A stretch of 59,616 bases of DNA from Cumulibacter sp047975195 (GTDB lineage Bacteria; Actinomycetota; Actinomycetes; Mycobacteriales; Antricoccaceae). Positions 32,839-41,897 of the stretch are shown here, one piece after another (the stretch's first letter is position 1; every line of letters begins with the position of its first letter). The notes below the pieces were generated by a model. It ran no database searches and was not told where the DNA came from. It was given only the letters and a program-made list of their open reading frames with translations. Position numbers and translations under genes: made by a program. The stretch covers positions 1-59,616 of the forward strand of contig JBKEDB010000074.1 of NCBI GenBank assembly GCA_047975195.1, given 5' to 3'.

Positions 32839-33669
32839 CTATCCAATTGACGCGAAGTAACGACCGCGCCGCTGGCTGAGGAAAACATCCAATCCGAAGG
32901 TGTCCTTGATGGCCTGCTCGTTCATCTCCTGCTCAAGCAGCCCTTGGCGCACGACGCCGCCTTCGCGAAGCATGAGCAGATGCGTGAATCCGCGAGGGAT
33001 CTCCTCGACGTGGTGAGTCACCATGACCATCGCCGGCGCGAACGGGTCGGCGGCGAACTCACTGAGCCGACCCAGGAGGTCCTCCCGACCGGTCAGATCC
33101 AGACCGGCGGCTGACTCGTCGAGTAGCAATAACTCCGGGTCGGTCATCAGCGCGCGACAGATCTGGGTCCGTTTCCGCTCACCCTCGCTGAGGGTGCCGT
33201 ACTCACGATTGGCCAGACGCGCTATCCCCCACTGCTCCAGCAGTTCCAGTGCCCGGTCGGTGTCCATGCTGTCGTAGCGTTCGCGCCACCGTCCGATCAC
33301 CGAATAACCCGCGGACTGAACGATATCGACCACCTGTTCCTGCGGCGGCACCCTCGCGTTCAGCGCCGCCGAGGCTAAGCCGATTCGCGGGCGCAGTTCG
33401 AAGACGTCGACCTTGCCCACGCGCTCCCCGAGCACGTGCACCGACCCTGAAGTCGGGTGCATCTGAGCGGCTGCCAATTGCAGCATGGTGGTCTTGCCGG
33501 CGCCATTGCGTCCGAGCACAACCCACCGTTCGTCGAGTTCAACCTGCCAGGAAAGGTCATGGAGCAATGTGGTCTGGCCTCGCCGCACCGACACGTCACG
33601 CATGTCGATGACGAGGTCGGGATCCGACTCGTACTCGTCCAGCGGACTTGGCGTAAACACATGCTCCAT
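32839..33669 (-). CDS. ABC-type ATPase, stand-alone (YlmA/ModF-like)
   Basis: The 276-residue ATP-binding cassette has Walker A GRNGAGKTTM (about 53-62), the signature TLSEGERKRTQICRAL, Walker B ELLLLDESAAGLDL and the H-loop MVTHHVEEIPRGFTHLL. No permease gene is adjacent and the protein has no membrane segment. The ATG at 33669 is preceded in frame by TTG at 33672. Similar solitary cassettes are annotated as YlmA or molybdate-type; neither substrate nor partner can be told here. It diverges from the pseudokinase gene. Confidence 0.85.
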   Translation of the reverse strand: MEHVFTPSPLDEYESDPDLVIDMRDVSVRRGQTTLLHDLSWQVELDERWVVLGRNGAGKTTMLQLAAAQMHPTSGSVHVLGERVGKVDVFELRPRIGLASAALNARVPPQEQVVDIVQSAGYSVIGRWRERYDSMDTDRALELLEQWGIARLANREYGTLSEGERKRTQICRALMTDPELLLLDESAAGLDLTGREDLLGRLSEFAADPFAPAMVMVTHHVEEIPRGFTHLLMLREGGVVRQGLLEQEMNEQAIKDTFGLDVFLSQRRGRYFASIG

Positions 33670-33802
33670 CAAACCTTAAGCGGGCTGCGCGGGCACGACG
33701 GGGTCCACGCGGCCGCTACGTGCGATCTACCACTTGAACGTAGGTTCTTTTTCCACGCCGCACCGGCCGACTAGAGTCTGCGGTGACAGTGAGGGGCGAC
33801 GC

Positions 33803-34642
33803 ATGCAACAGGACAACACCGGACATCCCGCGTTCGCGGTGAATCGGGTTGCCGATTTCGACGTCGTACGAGCGCTCGGCAGCGGCGGTTCGTTTGTTCT
33901 GGCCAAGACACCACGGCGGTTGGCTGAGCACGGCGAGCACGCCGTGCTGAAAGTTATTCCGGCCGACGCTGGCGTGGATGCCGACGGCACGTTCGAGACG
34001 ATCACAACCGCATTGCGGGCGATCGCCGAAGTTCGATCAGATTTTCTCGTGCGGCTGTGGGAAGTCGGTCGCAACGACGGTGTTGTTTACTGCGCGATGG
34101 AACACCTGCCCGGCGGTAGCCTCGCCGCGCCGACTACGCAACTCAACTTCGCCGACGTGCTGCGCGCGATCTCCTGCGCAGCACGCGGAGCACACGACCT
34201 GCACCAGGCTGGAATCGCTCATCGCAACATCCATCCCGGCGCGGTGGTCTTGCACCCCAACGGCGCGAAACTCGCCGACCCGGGGTTGTCGGGCTACCTC
34301 AGCCCCGGAATGACCCTCACGGGGCGCCTGGGCCAGCCCCACCTGGCATACCTGGACCCAGACGTATTGCGGGGCAAGGCCCCCAGCCGCTCCAGCGATT
34401 TGTTCTCCCTCGGTGCGACGTTGCATTACGCGGCGTCGGGCCGAACACTGTACCCACATCTGGATGAGAGCCAACCGACCGCTGCGTTGAGCACCATCCT
34501 GGACAATCAACCCACCGTCGCTAACGGACTTCCCGAGCCGATCGAACGTATCGTGCGCCAGTGCATCGAGCGGAACTCCGACGAGCGACCCAAGACCGCC
34601 GGTGATCTGGCCGACCGGCTCGATGCACTGTGGAAGCGATGA
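33803..34642 (+). CDS. Ser/Thr protein kinase-like protein, probable pseudokinase
   Basis: From ATG 33803 (GAGGGG upstream) the protein has 279 residues spanning a kinase fold and nothing else. A degenerate Gly loop (ALGSGGSF, 24-31) and the ATP-binding Lys50 in AVLKVI are kept. The catalytic loop reads H140-R-N-I-H-P instead of HRDxKP, so the catalytic Asp is Asn142 and the following Lys is His. DFG is D159-P-G, and APE is DPD. SSDLFSLG and the final Arg region remain. This suggests ligand binding without phosphotransfer. There is no membrane segment or sensor domain. One nt separates it from the FHA gene, so the two probably work together. Confidence 0.8.
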   Translation: MQQDNTGHPAFAVNRVADFDVVRALGSGGSFVLAKTPRRLAEHGEHAVLKVIPADAGVDADGTFETITTALRAIAEVRSDFLVRLWEVGRNDGVVYCAMEHLPGGSLAAPTTQLNFADVLRAISCAARGAHDLHQAGIAHRNIHPGAVVLHPNGAKLADPGLSGYLSPGMTLTGRLGQPHLAYLDPDVLRGKAPSRSSDLFSLGATLHYAASGRTLYPHLDESQPTAALSTILDNQPTVANGLPEPIERIVRQCIERNSDERPKTAGDLADRLDALWKR

Positions 34643-34643
34643 A

Positions 34644-36233
34644 ATGACCCTGCGTTACGAAGTTGTTCCCGGCCACGGCATCGTTGCCCGCAATGCCGAC
34701 AGCCTGCTGTGGGTCGGCGCCGAAACGACGTCCGCCGCCTGGGACGCACTCGGTGGCGTACTACAACTGGAGCCGGGCACAGACCCGGGCGGCGCGGATC
34801 TCGCGAGCGCTCTTGGCGCGCTTCAACAGGTGCTTCAGCAGCACCCCAGCACTGTCTTCGCCGCGTTGATCGTCTCGGGTGATCGCGCGCAAGGTCTGCT
34901 GCGTGGACCGGTCACCGTGCGCAATCAGTCCGATGTCGCTCCTGCGACCGGGCACGGTGAACTCGGAATCACGGTGCCGTTCGCGATGTCCGAATCGGTG
35001 TACGTCGGCATCGGGCAGCCTCAGGCGAACCCACAGGCGATTCGCGAACTGCTCGACCTGGACGGGGGTGCCGTACCCGGCGGCGGCGCTTGGGTCCACC
35101 CGCTACCGACCGGGCGGCGACATGCCAGCGGCAGCACCGGAAGTTACGCGCGGCTGGCTACGGCAGCGGCGGTATCGGCCGACGAATCGGCACAGGAGGT
35201 ACCGGCCGCCGAATCGGCAGACGGTCCGCCCCAGGCGCCCGAGCCCGCCAACACGGTCGGCGAGCCCGCTCATCACGATGCTGAGGCGATCGCAGCCGAC
35301 GTCGAGCCACCGGCGCCGGCCGGCGCCGGTGAGTCCGCAACACACTGGGGAACGGGCGACGAGGACGCCGCCGATGCGCAGCACGGCTCCGGATCGACTC
35401 CGAACGCAGGGGGCGTCGTCGCGAGTGCGACCGGCTTCGCGGCAGGTGCCAGTGGACTCGCTGCGGCCGCCGGTGCAGGCGCGAGCGGTGCTGTCGGCGC
35501 GGTGGGGACCGGCATTGGCTTCCCGAGCGCCGATACACCCACGGGCGGCACCGGTGACTACCCGCAACAGGACGGGACGCCCGATTACAGTGCCGAGACC
35601 GCAGCGAGTTACGCCGTACCGCCGACCGGTCCGCATCCGGCTCAACCGTCGCAGAATGCTGGGCCAACCGGCGGGCAACCGCTACCGGAGGTGGGTGCGC
35701 TAGGGACGTGGGCCAGCCCGGCCGACGCCGCCTCGATGGACGGGCAGGACGCCGGTGGGGCGCGGGAGTTTGTGCCGGCCCCCGATTACCAACTCGTCGA
35801 TCTACGCGATGCCCGCGCGGCTGTTCCGGGGCAGCCGCTGCCCATCGACGACTCGGAAGCTGCGGCGCCACCGAGTGCACAGTCGACCCCAACCGTCGGC
35901 GCGATTGTTTTCGAGGACGGGTCTACGTTCGCGCTCGATCGCGATTACGTGGTTGGTCGCCGTCCCGAGAAGGATCCACGGGTGCAGTCGGGGCAGGCGG
36001 CCGCGCTCACCGTCGTCGACCCGGATACGGTGCTGTCCAGCGCGCACGCGTTGCTGGCCATCCGCGGTGCGCAAGTAGTCCTGACCGACCTCGGCTCGCT
36101 CAACGGCACCCATATCGCACCGCCGGGCGCGCAGGACTGGAGCCGACTCGAGCAGTACCAGGAAGTACTGATCACTCCCGGCACGCGTCTACTGTTCGGC
36201 TGGACCGTGGCTACCTATTCAGGTAACGCCTGA
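34644..36233 (+). CDS. FHA-domain protein with long Ala/Gly/Pro-rich linker
   Basis: From ATG 34644, directly after the pseudokinase stop, the protein has 529 residues. The N-terminal about 150 residues form a globular region of unknown family (MTLRYEVVPGHGIVARN...). Residues about 165-385 are low-complexity and rich in Ala, Gly, Pro, Asp and Glu, including one hydrophobic Gly/Ala run (about 263-298). The C-terminal about 430-525 is an FHA domain: YVVGRRPEKDP, VLSSAHALL and SLNGTHIAPPG. FHA domains bind phosphothreonine peptides. The pairing with a kinase-like gene suggests a signalling or scaffold unit whose phosphorylating kinase is elsewhere. Confidence 0.85.
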   Translation: MTLRYEVVPGHGIVARNADSLLWVGAETTSAAWDALGGVLQLEPGTDPGGADLASALGALQQVLQQHPSTVFAALIVSGDRAQGLLRGPVTVRNQSDVAPATGHGELGITVPFAMSESVYVGIGQPQANPQAIRELLDLDGGAVPGGGAWVHPLPTGRRHASGSTGSYARLATAAAVSADESAQEVPAAESADGPPQAPEPANTVGEPAHHDAEAIAADVEPPAPAGAGESATHWGTGDEDAADAQHGSGSTPNAGGVVASATGFAAGASGLAAAAGAGASGAVGAVGTGIGFPSADTPTGGTGDYPQQDGTPDYSAETAASYAVPPTGPHPAQPSQNAGPTGGQPLPEVGALGTWASPADAASMDGQDAGGAREFVPAPDYQLVDLRDARAAVPGQPLPIDDSEAAAPPSAQSTPTVGAIVFEDGSTFALDRDYVVGRRPEKDPRVQSGQAAALTVVDPDTVLSSAHALLAIRGAQVVLTDLGSLNGTHIAPPGAQDWSRLEQYQEVLITPGTRLLFGWTVATYSGNA

Positions 36234-36308
36234 GGGCGCGTCGAGCGCCACACATCCCAACCTCTCGAGGCTCTGGAGGCAACGGTCGGCATTTGCGAGG
36301 ATGAGCGC

Positions 36309-38303
36309 ATGGACGCTGCCGCGCGCATCACCACGGCCATCGACACCGACAGGTTCGCCATCATCGATGTCTGCCCTACCGTCGACAGCGGACGATTTCC
36401 GTTGCGGGGTATTCCGGGCCAGCGCATCGAGTTCGCCGTGACTGCGTTTCGGGAGGGCCATGACGCGTTGGGCGCGACGCTGGTGCTATGCCGCGGCGAG
36501 GTGGAGCAGGTGACGGTACGCATGCAGCCGGGCGCGCCTGGTAGCGATCGGTGGCATGCGGCCATAGATCTACCCGGTGAGGGTGCCTGGGAATACTACG
36601 TCGAGGCATTCAGCGATCCGTGGGCGAGTTGGCTGCACGCCGTCGAGGCAAAGCGGAATGCCGGGCAGGGCGCAACCGAACTCGCCAACGACCTGGCTAC
36701 CGGGGTCGGCCTGTTGCGCAGGGCGACAAAAATACCCAGCGCGCACACCGACGCTTTATGCGCCGCGGCCGACCAACTCGCCGATGCGAGTCGCACCGTC
36801 GGCGATCGGCTCCGCCTCGCGCTCAGTGAACCCGTGACCACCGTGATGTACGACGACCCCGTGCGCGACGCGGTTACCGCCTCGCCGAGATACCGGCTAT
36901 GGGTGGACCGCCCGCGAGCTGCCGTCGGTGCATGGTACGAGTTCTTCCCCCGTTCCACCGGTGGCACCGCGAGCGACGGCACCGTCGTACACGGCACGTT
37001 CGCGACTGCGGCCACCGAACTGGATCGGATCGCGCAGATGGGCTTCGATGTGGTGTACCTCCCGCCGATTCACCCGATTGGCGAGGTCAACCGGAAGGGG
37101 CCGAACAACACGCTCGTCGCGAGCGCCGCTGATCACGGCTCCCCGTGGGCGGTCGGTTCACGATTCGGCGGACACGACGCCGTACACCCGGATCTCGGCG
37201 ACCTGCGAGACTTCGACGCGTTCATCACCCGCGCTACCGAACTAGGCCTGGAGGTCGCCCTTGACCTCGCACTGCAGTGCGCACCTGACCACCCGTGGGT
37301 ACAAGAGCACCCCGAGTGGTTCACCACACTCGCCGACGGCACGATCGCGTACGCCGAGAACCCCCCGAAGAAGTACCAAGACATATACCCGCTGAACTTC
37401 GACAATGCGCCCCAGTCGCTATATGCCGAGATTCTGCGAATCGTCACGTTCTGGGTCGAGCGGGGCGTACGCATCTTCCGAGTGGACAACCCGCATACCA
37501 AACCGGTCGGTTTCTGGGGGTGGCTGATCTGGGAGGTCAAACGCGACTATCCGGACGTATTGTTCCTCGCCGAGGCATTCACCCGCCCCGCGATGATGAA
37601 GGGCTTGGGGATGCGGGGGTTCTCGCAGTCCTACACATACTTCACCTGGCGGACGGGCAAGGGCGAACTCGAGGAGTTCGGCAGGGACCTAGTGTCCTCA
37701 GCCGGTTACCTAAACCCGAACCTGTTCGTAAATACGCCGGACATCTTGCATGCATCGCTACAAACGGGTGGACCGGCGATGTTCAAGATCCGAGCGGTCC
37801 TCGCTGCGATGATGTCGGGATCATGGGGAATGTACAGCGGATACGAACTGTACGAGCACACCCCGGTAGTCGATGGTAGCGAGGAGTACGCGAATAGCGA
37901 GAAGTACGAGCCCCGCCCCCGAGATTGGCAGCGAGCGCTTGAGGAGGGCGCCAGCCTCGAACCGTTCGTGCAGCGGCTGAACGCGATCCGCCGCGCGCAC
38001 CCGGCCGTACTCACCAGCATCGCCAACCTCACCTTTCACCACAGCGACAATGAACAGGTCATCGTCTTCTCGCGGCGTGAGCCGATCTCCGGCGACGTCG
38101 TGCTCGTGTGCTGCGCACTGGAATCAGCGGCAACTGTGCAGACCACGGTGCGCCTGAATCTGCCCGCTCTCGGCCTCGACTGGCAAGACCGGTTCACCGT
38201 CATCGACGAGTTCACCGGCGAGCGGTACGACTGGGGCGAAGCGAACTTCGTCGAGTTGTCCAGCGAGCGCGAACCGGCACACATTCTGCGGCTCGCTCCG
38301 TGA
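36309..38303 (+). CDS. glgE: alpha-1,4-glucan:maltose-1-phosphate maltosyltransferase
   Basis: The 664-residue protein is full-length GlgE, a GH13_3 enzyme. It has an N-terminal domain (about 1-200), FYPRST-like YEFFPRSTGG, YLPPIHPIGEVNRKGPNNTL, IFRVDNPHTKPVGFW with the nucleophile Asp (about 394) and LAEAFTRPAMM with the acid/base Glu (about 422). The C-terminal beta domain ends in DRFTVIDEFTGERYDW. It transfers maltosyl units from maltose 1-phosphate onto alpha-glucan. The stop overlaps the maltokinase GTG (GTGA), so the glgE-mak-glgB operon is complete for making branched glucan from trehalose-derived maltose. Confidence 0.96.
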   Translation: MDAAARITTAIDTDRFAIIDVCPTVDSGRFPLRGIPGQRIEFAVTAFREGHDALGATLVLCRGEVEQVTVRMQPGAPGSDRWHAAIDLPGEGAWEYYVEAFSDPWASWLHAVEAKRNAGQGATELANDLATGVGLLRRATKIPSAHTDALCAAADQLADASRTVGDRLRLALSEPVTTVMYDDPVRDAVTASPRYRLWVDRPRAAVGAWYEFFPRSTGGTASDGTVVHGTFATAATELDRIAQMGFDVVYLPPIHPIGEVNRKGPNNTLVASAADHGSPWAVGSRFGGHDAVHPDLGDLRDFDAFITRATELGLEVALDLALQCAPDHPWVQEHPEWFTTLADGTIAYAENPPKKYQDIYPLNFDNAPQSLYAEILRIVTFWVERGVRIFRVDNPHTKPVGFWGWLIWEVKRDYPDVLFLAEAFTRPAMMKGLGMRGFSQSYTYFTWRTGKGELEEFGRDLVSSAGYLNPNLFVNTPDILHASLQTGGPAMFKIRAVLAAMMSGSWGMYSGYELYEHTPVVDGSEEYANSEKYEPRPRDWQRALEEGASLEPFVQRLNAIRRAHPAVLTSIANLTFHHSDNEQVIVFSRREPISGDVVLVCCALESAATVQTTVRLNLPALGLDWQDRFTVIDEFTGERYDWGEANFVELSSEREPAHILRLAP

Positions 38304-39574
38304 GACGTCCTCCGGGCGGCGAACTGCGCCGATGGCTGGGCACCCAGCGTTGGTTCGGCGCACGGGGCGTCGATCAGATTACGATCGACGAGTTCGCTGC
38401 CGCGCCCGTCGAGGAGGGTTTGGAGATCGCCTGGTGGATCGTCACAGCCGATGGCGCGCACGGGCGGTCTGCCTGGCTGCTAGCCATGGCTCGATGCCAA
38501 GGCTCGGGCCCCGTTGGGAACGTCATCCGCGCCGACGGACATCTCTGGTTCGATGCATTGGCGCACCCGGTGACCGCCGCACACGCCCTGAACATGCTCG
38601 GCACCGGTCGCTATGTAGCGATCACCTCGACATGGCAGGACGACGAGCCGCTGCAGCTTCATGACATCGGCACTCAGCCGCGGGATCAGTCGAACACCAC
38701 CCTCACCACCTCGCGGCACGTGCTGAAAGTGTTTCGCCGACTCCACCCCGGACGCAATCCGGAAATCGACATCGGCACCGCACTGCACACGGCCGGCAAC
38801 GCTCATGTTCCAGCGCTCGTCGGTTGGGCGACGCTACGCACGGACAGTGGTGAGTTCGACCTGCTCGCGGTACACCGCCACGTCAACGGCGAGGACGGTT
38901 TCTCGCTCGCCGTCGCAGACGCAGTTCGGTGTGCCGGCGGCACCGCCGAACAGCATTTCCCGGGATCGGCGTACGAGCTGGGAATTGCGCTCGGTGCAGT
39001 ACACGCCGATCTGGGCACCGCATTCGGCGAGCAGACGATTCCCGGGTATAGCGCCGAACTGTCACGACGGTTGCTCACCCGACTGGACGCCGTCGCCGAC
39101 ATCGCGCCGCTGGCCGCGTACCTGGACACAGCACGCACGACATACGAGGACCTCGCCAATGCGCGCGCCAGCATTCCCGTGCAGCGCATTCACGGGGACC
39201 TCCACCTGGGCCAAGCGTTATTCGGCGATTCCGGTTGGGCGTTGGTTGATTTCGAGGGCGAACCGCGGCGTCCGCTCACCGAACGGCGCGCGCCGGACAC
39301 GGTCATGCGCGACGTCGCCGGGGTGCTGCGCTCGTTCGACTACGCCGCGCGCTGGAACGCCAGTAGCGAGTCGGTGGCCAGCGAATGGGCCAGCCGCAAC
39401 TGCCGCATGTTCCTGGAGGGCTACCAGCTTCAACAGCCGGACGCCGTGCATCGCCGGGTGCTCGATGCGCTGGTCCTGGACAAAGCTCTGTACGAAGTGG
39501 CCTACGAGGCGGCGTATCGGCCGGCGCGAATCCGGATACCGCTAGCTGCGGTTGCGGCGTTGTGCGGGCGGTGA
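38300..39574 (+). CDS. mak: maltokinase
   Basis: Starting at the GTG at 38300 that overlaps the glgE stop, the protein has 424 residues. RWLGTQRWFGARG opens the N-terminal cystatin-like cap; the phosphotransferase half has the Brenner-type loop IHGDLHLGQALF (about 297) and WALVDFEGEPRRPL (about 312) for Mg-ATP. This is the APH/Mak fold that phosphorylates maltose to maltose 1-phosphate, the GlgE donor. The open frame extends 64 codons further upstream but those lie inside glgE and look unrelated. TreS is not adjacent here, nor fused. Confidence 0.92.
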   Translation: MRRPPGGELRRWLGTQRWFGARGVDQITIDEFAAAPVEEGLEIAWWIVTADGAHGRSAWLLAMARCQGSGPVGNVIRADGHLWFDALAHPVTAAHALNMLGTGRYVAITSTWQDDEPLQLHDIGTQPRDQSNTTLTTSRHVLKVFRRLHPGRNPEIDIGTALHTAGNAHVPALVGWATLRTDSGEFDLLAVHRHVNGEDGFSLAVADAVRCAGGTAEQHFPGSAYELGIALGAVHADLGTAFGEQTIPGYSAELSRRLLTRLDAVADIAPLAAYLDTARTTYEDLANARASIPVQRIHGDLHLGQALFGDSGWALVDFEGEPRRPLTERRAPDTVMRDVAGVLRSFDYAARWNASSESVASEWASRNCRMFLEGYQLQQPDAVHRRVLDALVLDKALYEVAYEAAYRPARIRIPLAAVAALCGR

Positions 39575-39619
39575 GTACAGGTGCTCATTAGGCTGGTCCG
39601 CACAGCGAAAGGAGTCCCC

Positions 39620-41800
39620 ATGACCGAGGCCACACCAGCACCGGCGATCGACGCGAGCGACGTCGCACGCCTGGTGAGCGGTACACATCATGCCCCGCAC
39701 TCCTTTTTGGGCATCCATCGCCTCGATGACGCCCACGTAGTGATTCGCGCGTACCGGCCGCAGGCGAGCGCCGTCTGGGTGCTGATCGGCGATCAACGCG
39801 TGCCGATGACGTTGCTGGCCGAGCCCGGGGTCTTCGGCGTGGTCATTGCCGGCACGATTGCCGCCTACCGCCTCGAAGCGACGTATCCGGACGCCACCCA
39901 CATCACAGACGATGCCTATCGTTGGCTGCCGACTCTGGGGGAACTGGACTGTCACCTCATCGGTGAGGGCCGCCATGAGCGCCTCTGGGAGGTCCTCGGC
40001 GCACATGTACGTCATCTCGATGGCACCTCAGGGGTGTCGTTCGCCGTATGGGCACCGAACGCTCGCGGCGTGACGGTCACCGGTGACTTCGATGCGTGGG
40101 GCGCTCAGCAGTACCCCATGCGGTCGGTCGGCGCGAGCGGGGTCTGGGAGATTTTCATCCCAGGCGTCTCCGCCGGGGCGTACTACAAGTTTCAGATCAC
40201 CGGCGCCGACGGTGTCGTGCGTCAGAAGGCCGACCCGCTCGCATTCGGAACCGACGTCCCGCCGGCCTGGGCCTCGCGCGTCGTCGAATCTGCGCACATG
40301 TGGGGCGATGCGCAGTGGATGGCACAGCGTGCTCAGGTCGCGTGGCATAAGGCGCCGATCAGCGTCTACGAGTTGCACGCGGGATCGTGGAAACCTGGCC
40401 TGGGTTATCGAGACCTCGCAGACGAACTCGTCGACTATCTCGCCGGCACCGGATTTACCCACGTCGAGTTGATGCCGATCGCCGAGCACCCGTTCGGCGG
40501 CAGTTGGGGCTACCAGGTGACGTCGTACTACGCACCGACCTCGCGTTTAGGTACCCCCGACGACCTGCGTTACTTGATCGACCGGCTGCACCAGGCTGGG
40601 TACGGCGTCATCGTCGACTGGGTGCCCGCCCACTTCCCCAAAGACGCATGGGCATTGGCCCGCTTCGACGGCACGCCACTGTACGAACACGCCGACCCGA
40701 ACCGTGGCGAGCATCCGGACTGGGGCACCTACGTGTTCAATTTCGGCCGCACCGAAGTACGCAACTTCCTGATCGCAAACGCGCTCTACTGGGCCGAAGA
40801 GTTCCACATCGACGGGCTGCGGGTCGACGCAGTGGCATCGATGCTGTACCTCGACTACTCCCGAGAAGACGGTCAATGGACGCCGAACGAGCACGGCGGC
40901 CGCGAAGACTTGGACGCCGTCGCCTTCCTGCGTGAAGTCAATACCGTCCTGTACGCCAAAGCACCCGGGATCGTCACGATCGCCGAGGAGTCGACCGCCT
41001 GGCCGGGAGTAACCCGTCGCGTCGACGAGGGCGGGCTCGGCTTCGGGTTCAAATGGAACATGGGTTGGATGAATGATTCGCTGCGGTACGTCGAGAAGGA
41101 TCCCATTCATCGCTCCCACCACCACGGCGAACTGACCTTCTCCATGGTGTACGCCTACAGCGAGAACTACGTTCTGCCGATCAGCCACGACGAGGTCGTG
41201 CACGGCAAAGGTTCACTACTGTCGAAGATGCCGGGCGATGACTGGCAACAGCGCGCAGGCCTGCGCGGTTACCTCGCCTATATGTGGAGCCATCCGGGAA
41301 AGAAGTTGCTGTTCATGGGGTGTGAGATCGCGCAGCCCACGGAATGGTCGGAGCAGAGCGGCGTTAGCTGGGACCTGCTGGCTGACCCACGGCACGCGGG
41401 TGTGCAGCGGCTGGTATCGGACTTGAACGCGCGGTATCGCCGTACGCCCGCACTGTACGAACTCGATACCGACCCGGCCGGCTTCCGGTGGCTGGAGGCC
41501 AACGACGCTCACCGCAACGTGCTGGCCTTTCTGCGGTACGCCGAGGACGGCACCGCCCTGGCCTGTGTCATGAACTTCGCTGGAACGCCGCACCACGACT
41601 ACCGGATCGGACTGTCCTGCTCCGGAACATGGCGTGAGGTCCTCAATACCGATGCGCACGAGTACGGCGGGAGCGGCGTCGGCAACCTCGGCGCAGTGCA
41701 GGCCGAGGATGTGCCGTGGCACGATCAGCCAGCATCGGCGGCGATCACCGTACCGCCTGCGGGGGCCGTCTGGTTCGAGTTGGCGGCTACCACCGCGTAA
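39620..41800 (+). CDS. glgB: 1,4-alpha-glucan branching enzyme
   Basis: From ATG 39620, with AAAGGAG 6 nt upstream, the protein has 726 residues, normal for GlgB. It has two N-terminal carbohydrate-binding modules (about 20-110 and 118-220, SFAVWAPNARGVTVTGDFDAW). The GH13 barrel has YELHAGSW, GSWGYQVTSYYAPTSRLG, DGLRVDAVASMLYLDYSR (nucleophile Asp about 402), IAEEST (acid Glu about 455) and ISHDEVVHGKGSL. It introduces alpha-1,6 branches in the GlgE glucan. It follows maltokinase by 45 nt in the same operon. A -10-like TAGGCT at 39590 could give extra expression. Confidence 0.96.
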   Translation: MTEATPAPAIDASDVARLVSGTHHAPHSFLGIHRLDDAHVVIRAYRPQASAVWVLIGDQRVPMTLLAEPGVFGVVIAGTIAAYRLEATYPDATHITDDAYRWLPTLGELDCHLIGEGRHERLWEVLGAHVRHLDGTSGVSFAVWAPNARGVTVTGDFDAWGAQQYPMRSVGASGVWEIFIPGVSAGAYYKFQITGADGVVRQKADPLAFGTDVPPAWASRVVESAHMWGDAQWMAQRAQVAWHKAPISVYELHAGSWKPGLGYRDLADELVDYLAGTGFTHVELMPIAEHPFGGSWGYQVTSYYAPTSRLGTPDDLRYLIDRLHQAGYGVIVDWVPAHFPKDAWALARFDGTPLYEHADPNRGEHPDWGTYVFNFGRTEVRNFLIANALYWAEEFHIDGLRVDAVASMLYLDYSREDGQWTPNEHGGREDLDAVAFLREVNTVLYAKAPGIVTIAEESTAWPGVTRRVDEGGLGFGFKWNMGWMNDSLRYVEKDPIHRSHHHGELTFSMVYAYSENYVLPISHDEVVHGKGSLLSKMPGDDWQQRAGLRGYLAYMWSHPGKKLLFMGCEIAQPTEWSEQSGVSWDLLADPRHAGVQRLVSDLNARYRRTPALYELDTDPAGFRWLEANDAHRNVLAFLRYAEDGTALACVMNFAGTPHHDYRIGLSCSGTWREVLNTDAHEYGGSGVGNLGAVQAEDVPWHDQPASAAITVPPAGAVWFELAATTA

Positions 41801-41897
41801 CACCCGCGCCCATAGACTTTGTTGATGCGCGTCCGTGCACCACGGATGGCATATCGTTAGTTCCGCACTTATTTCACGAACATGCGCGAGGTCATCC

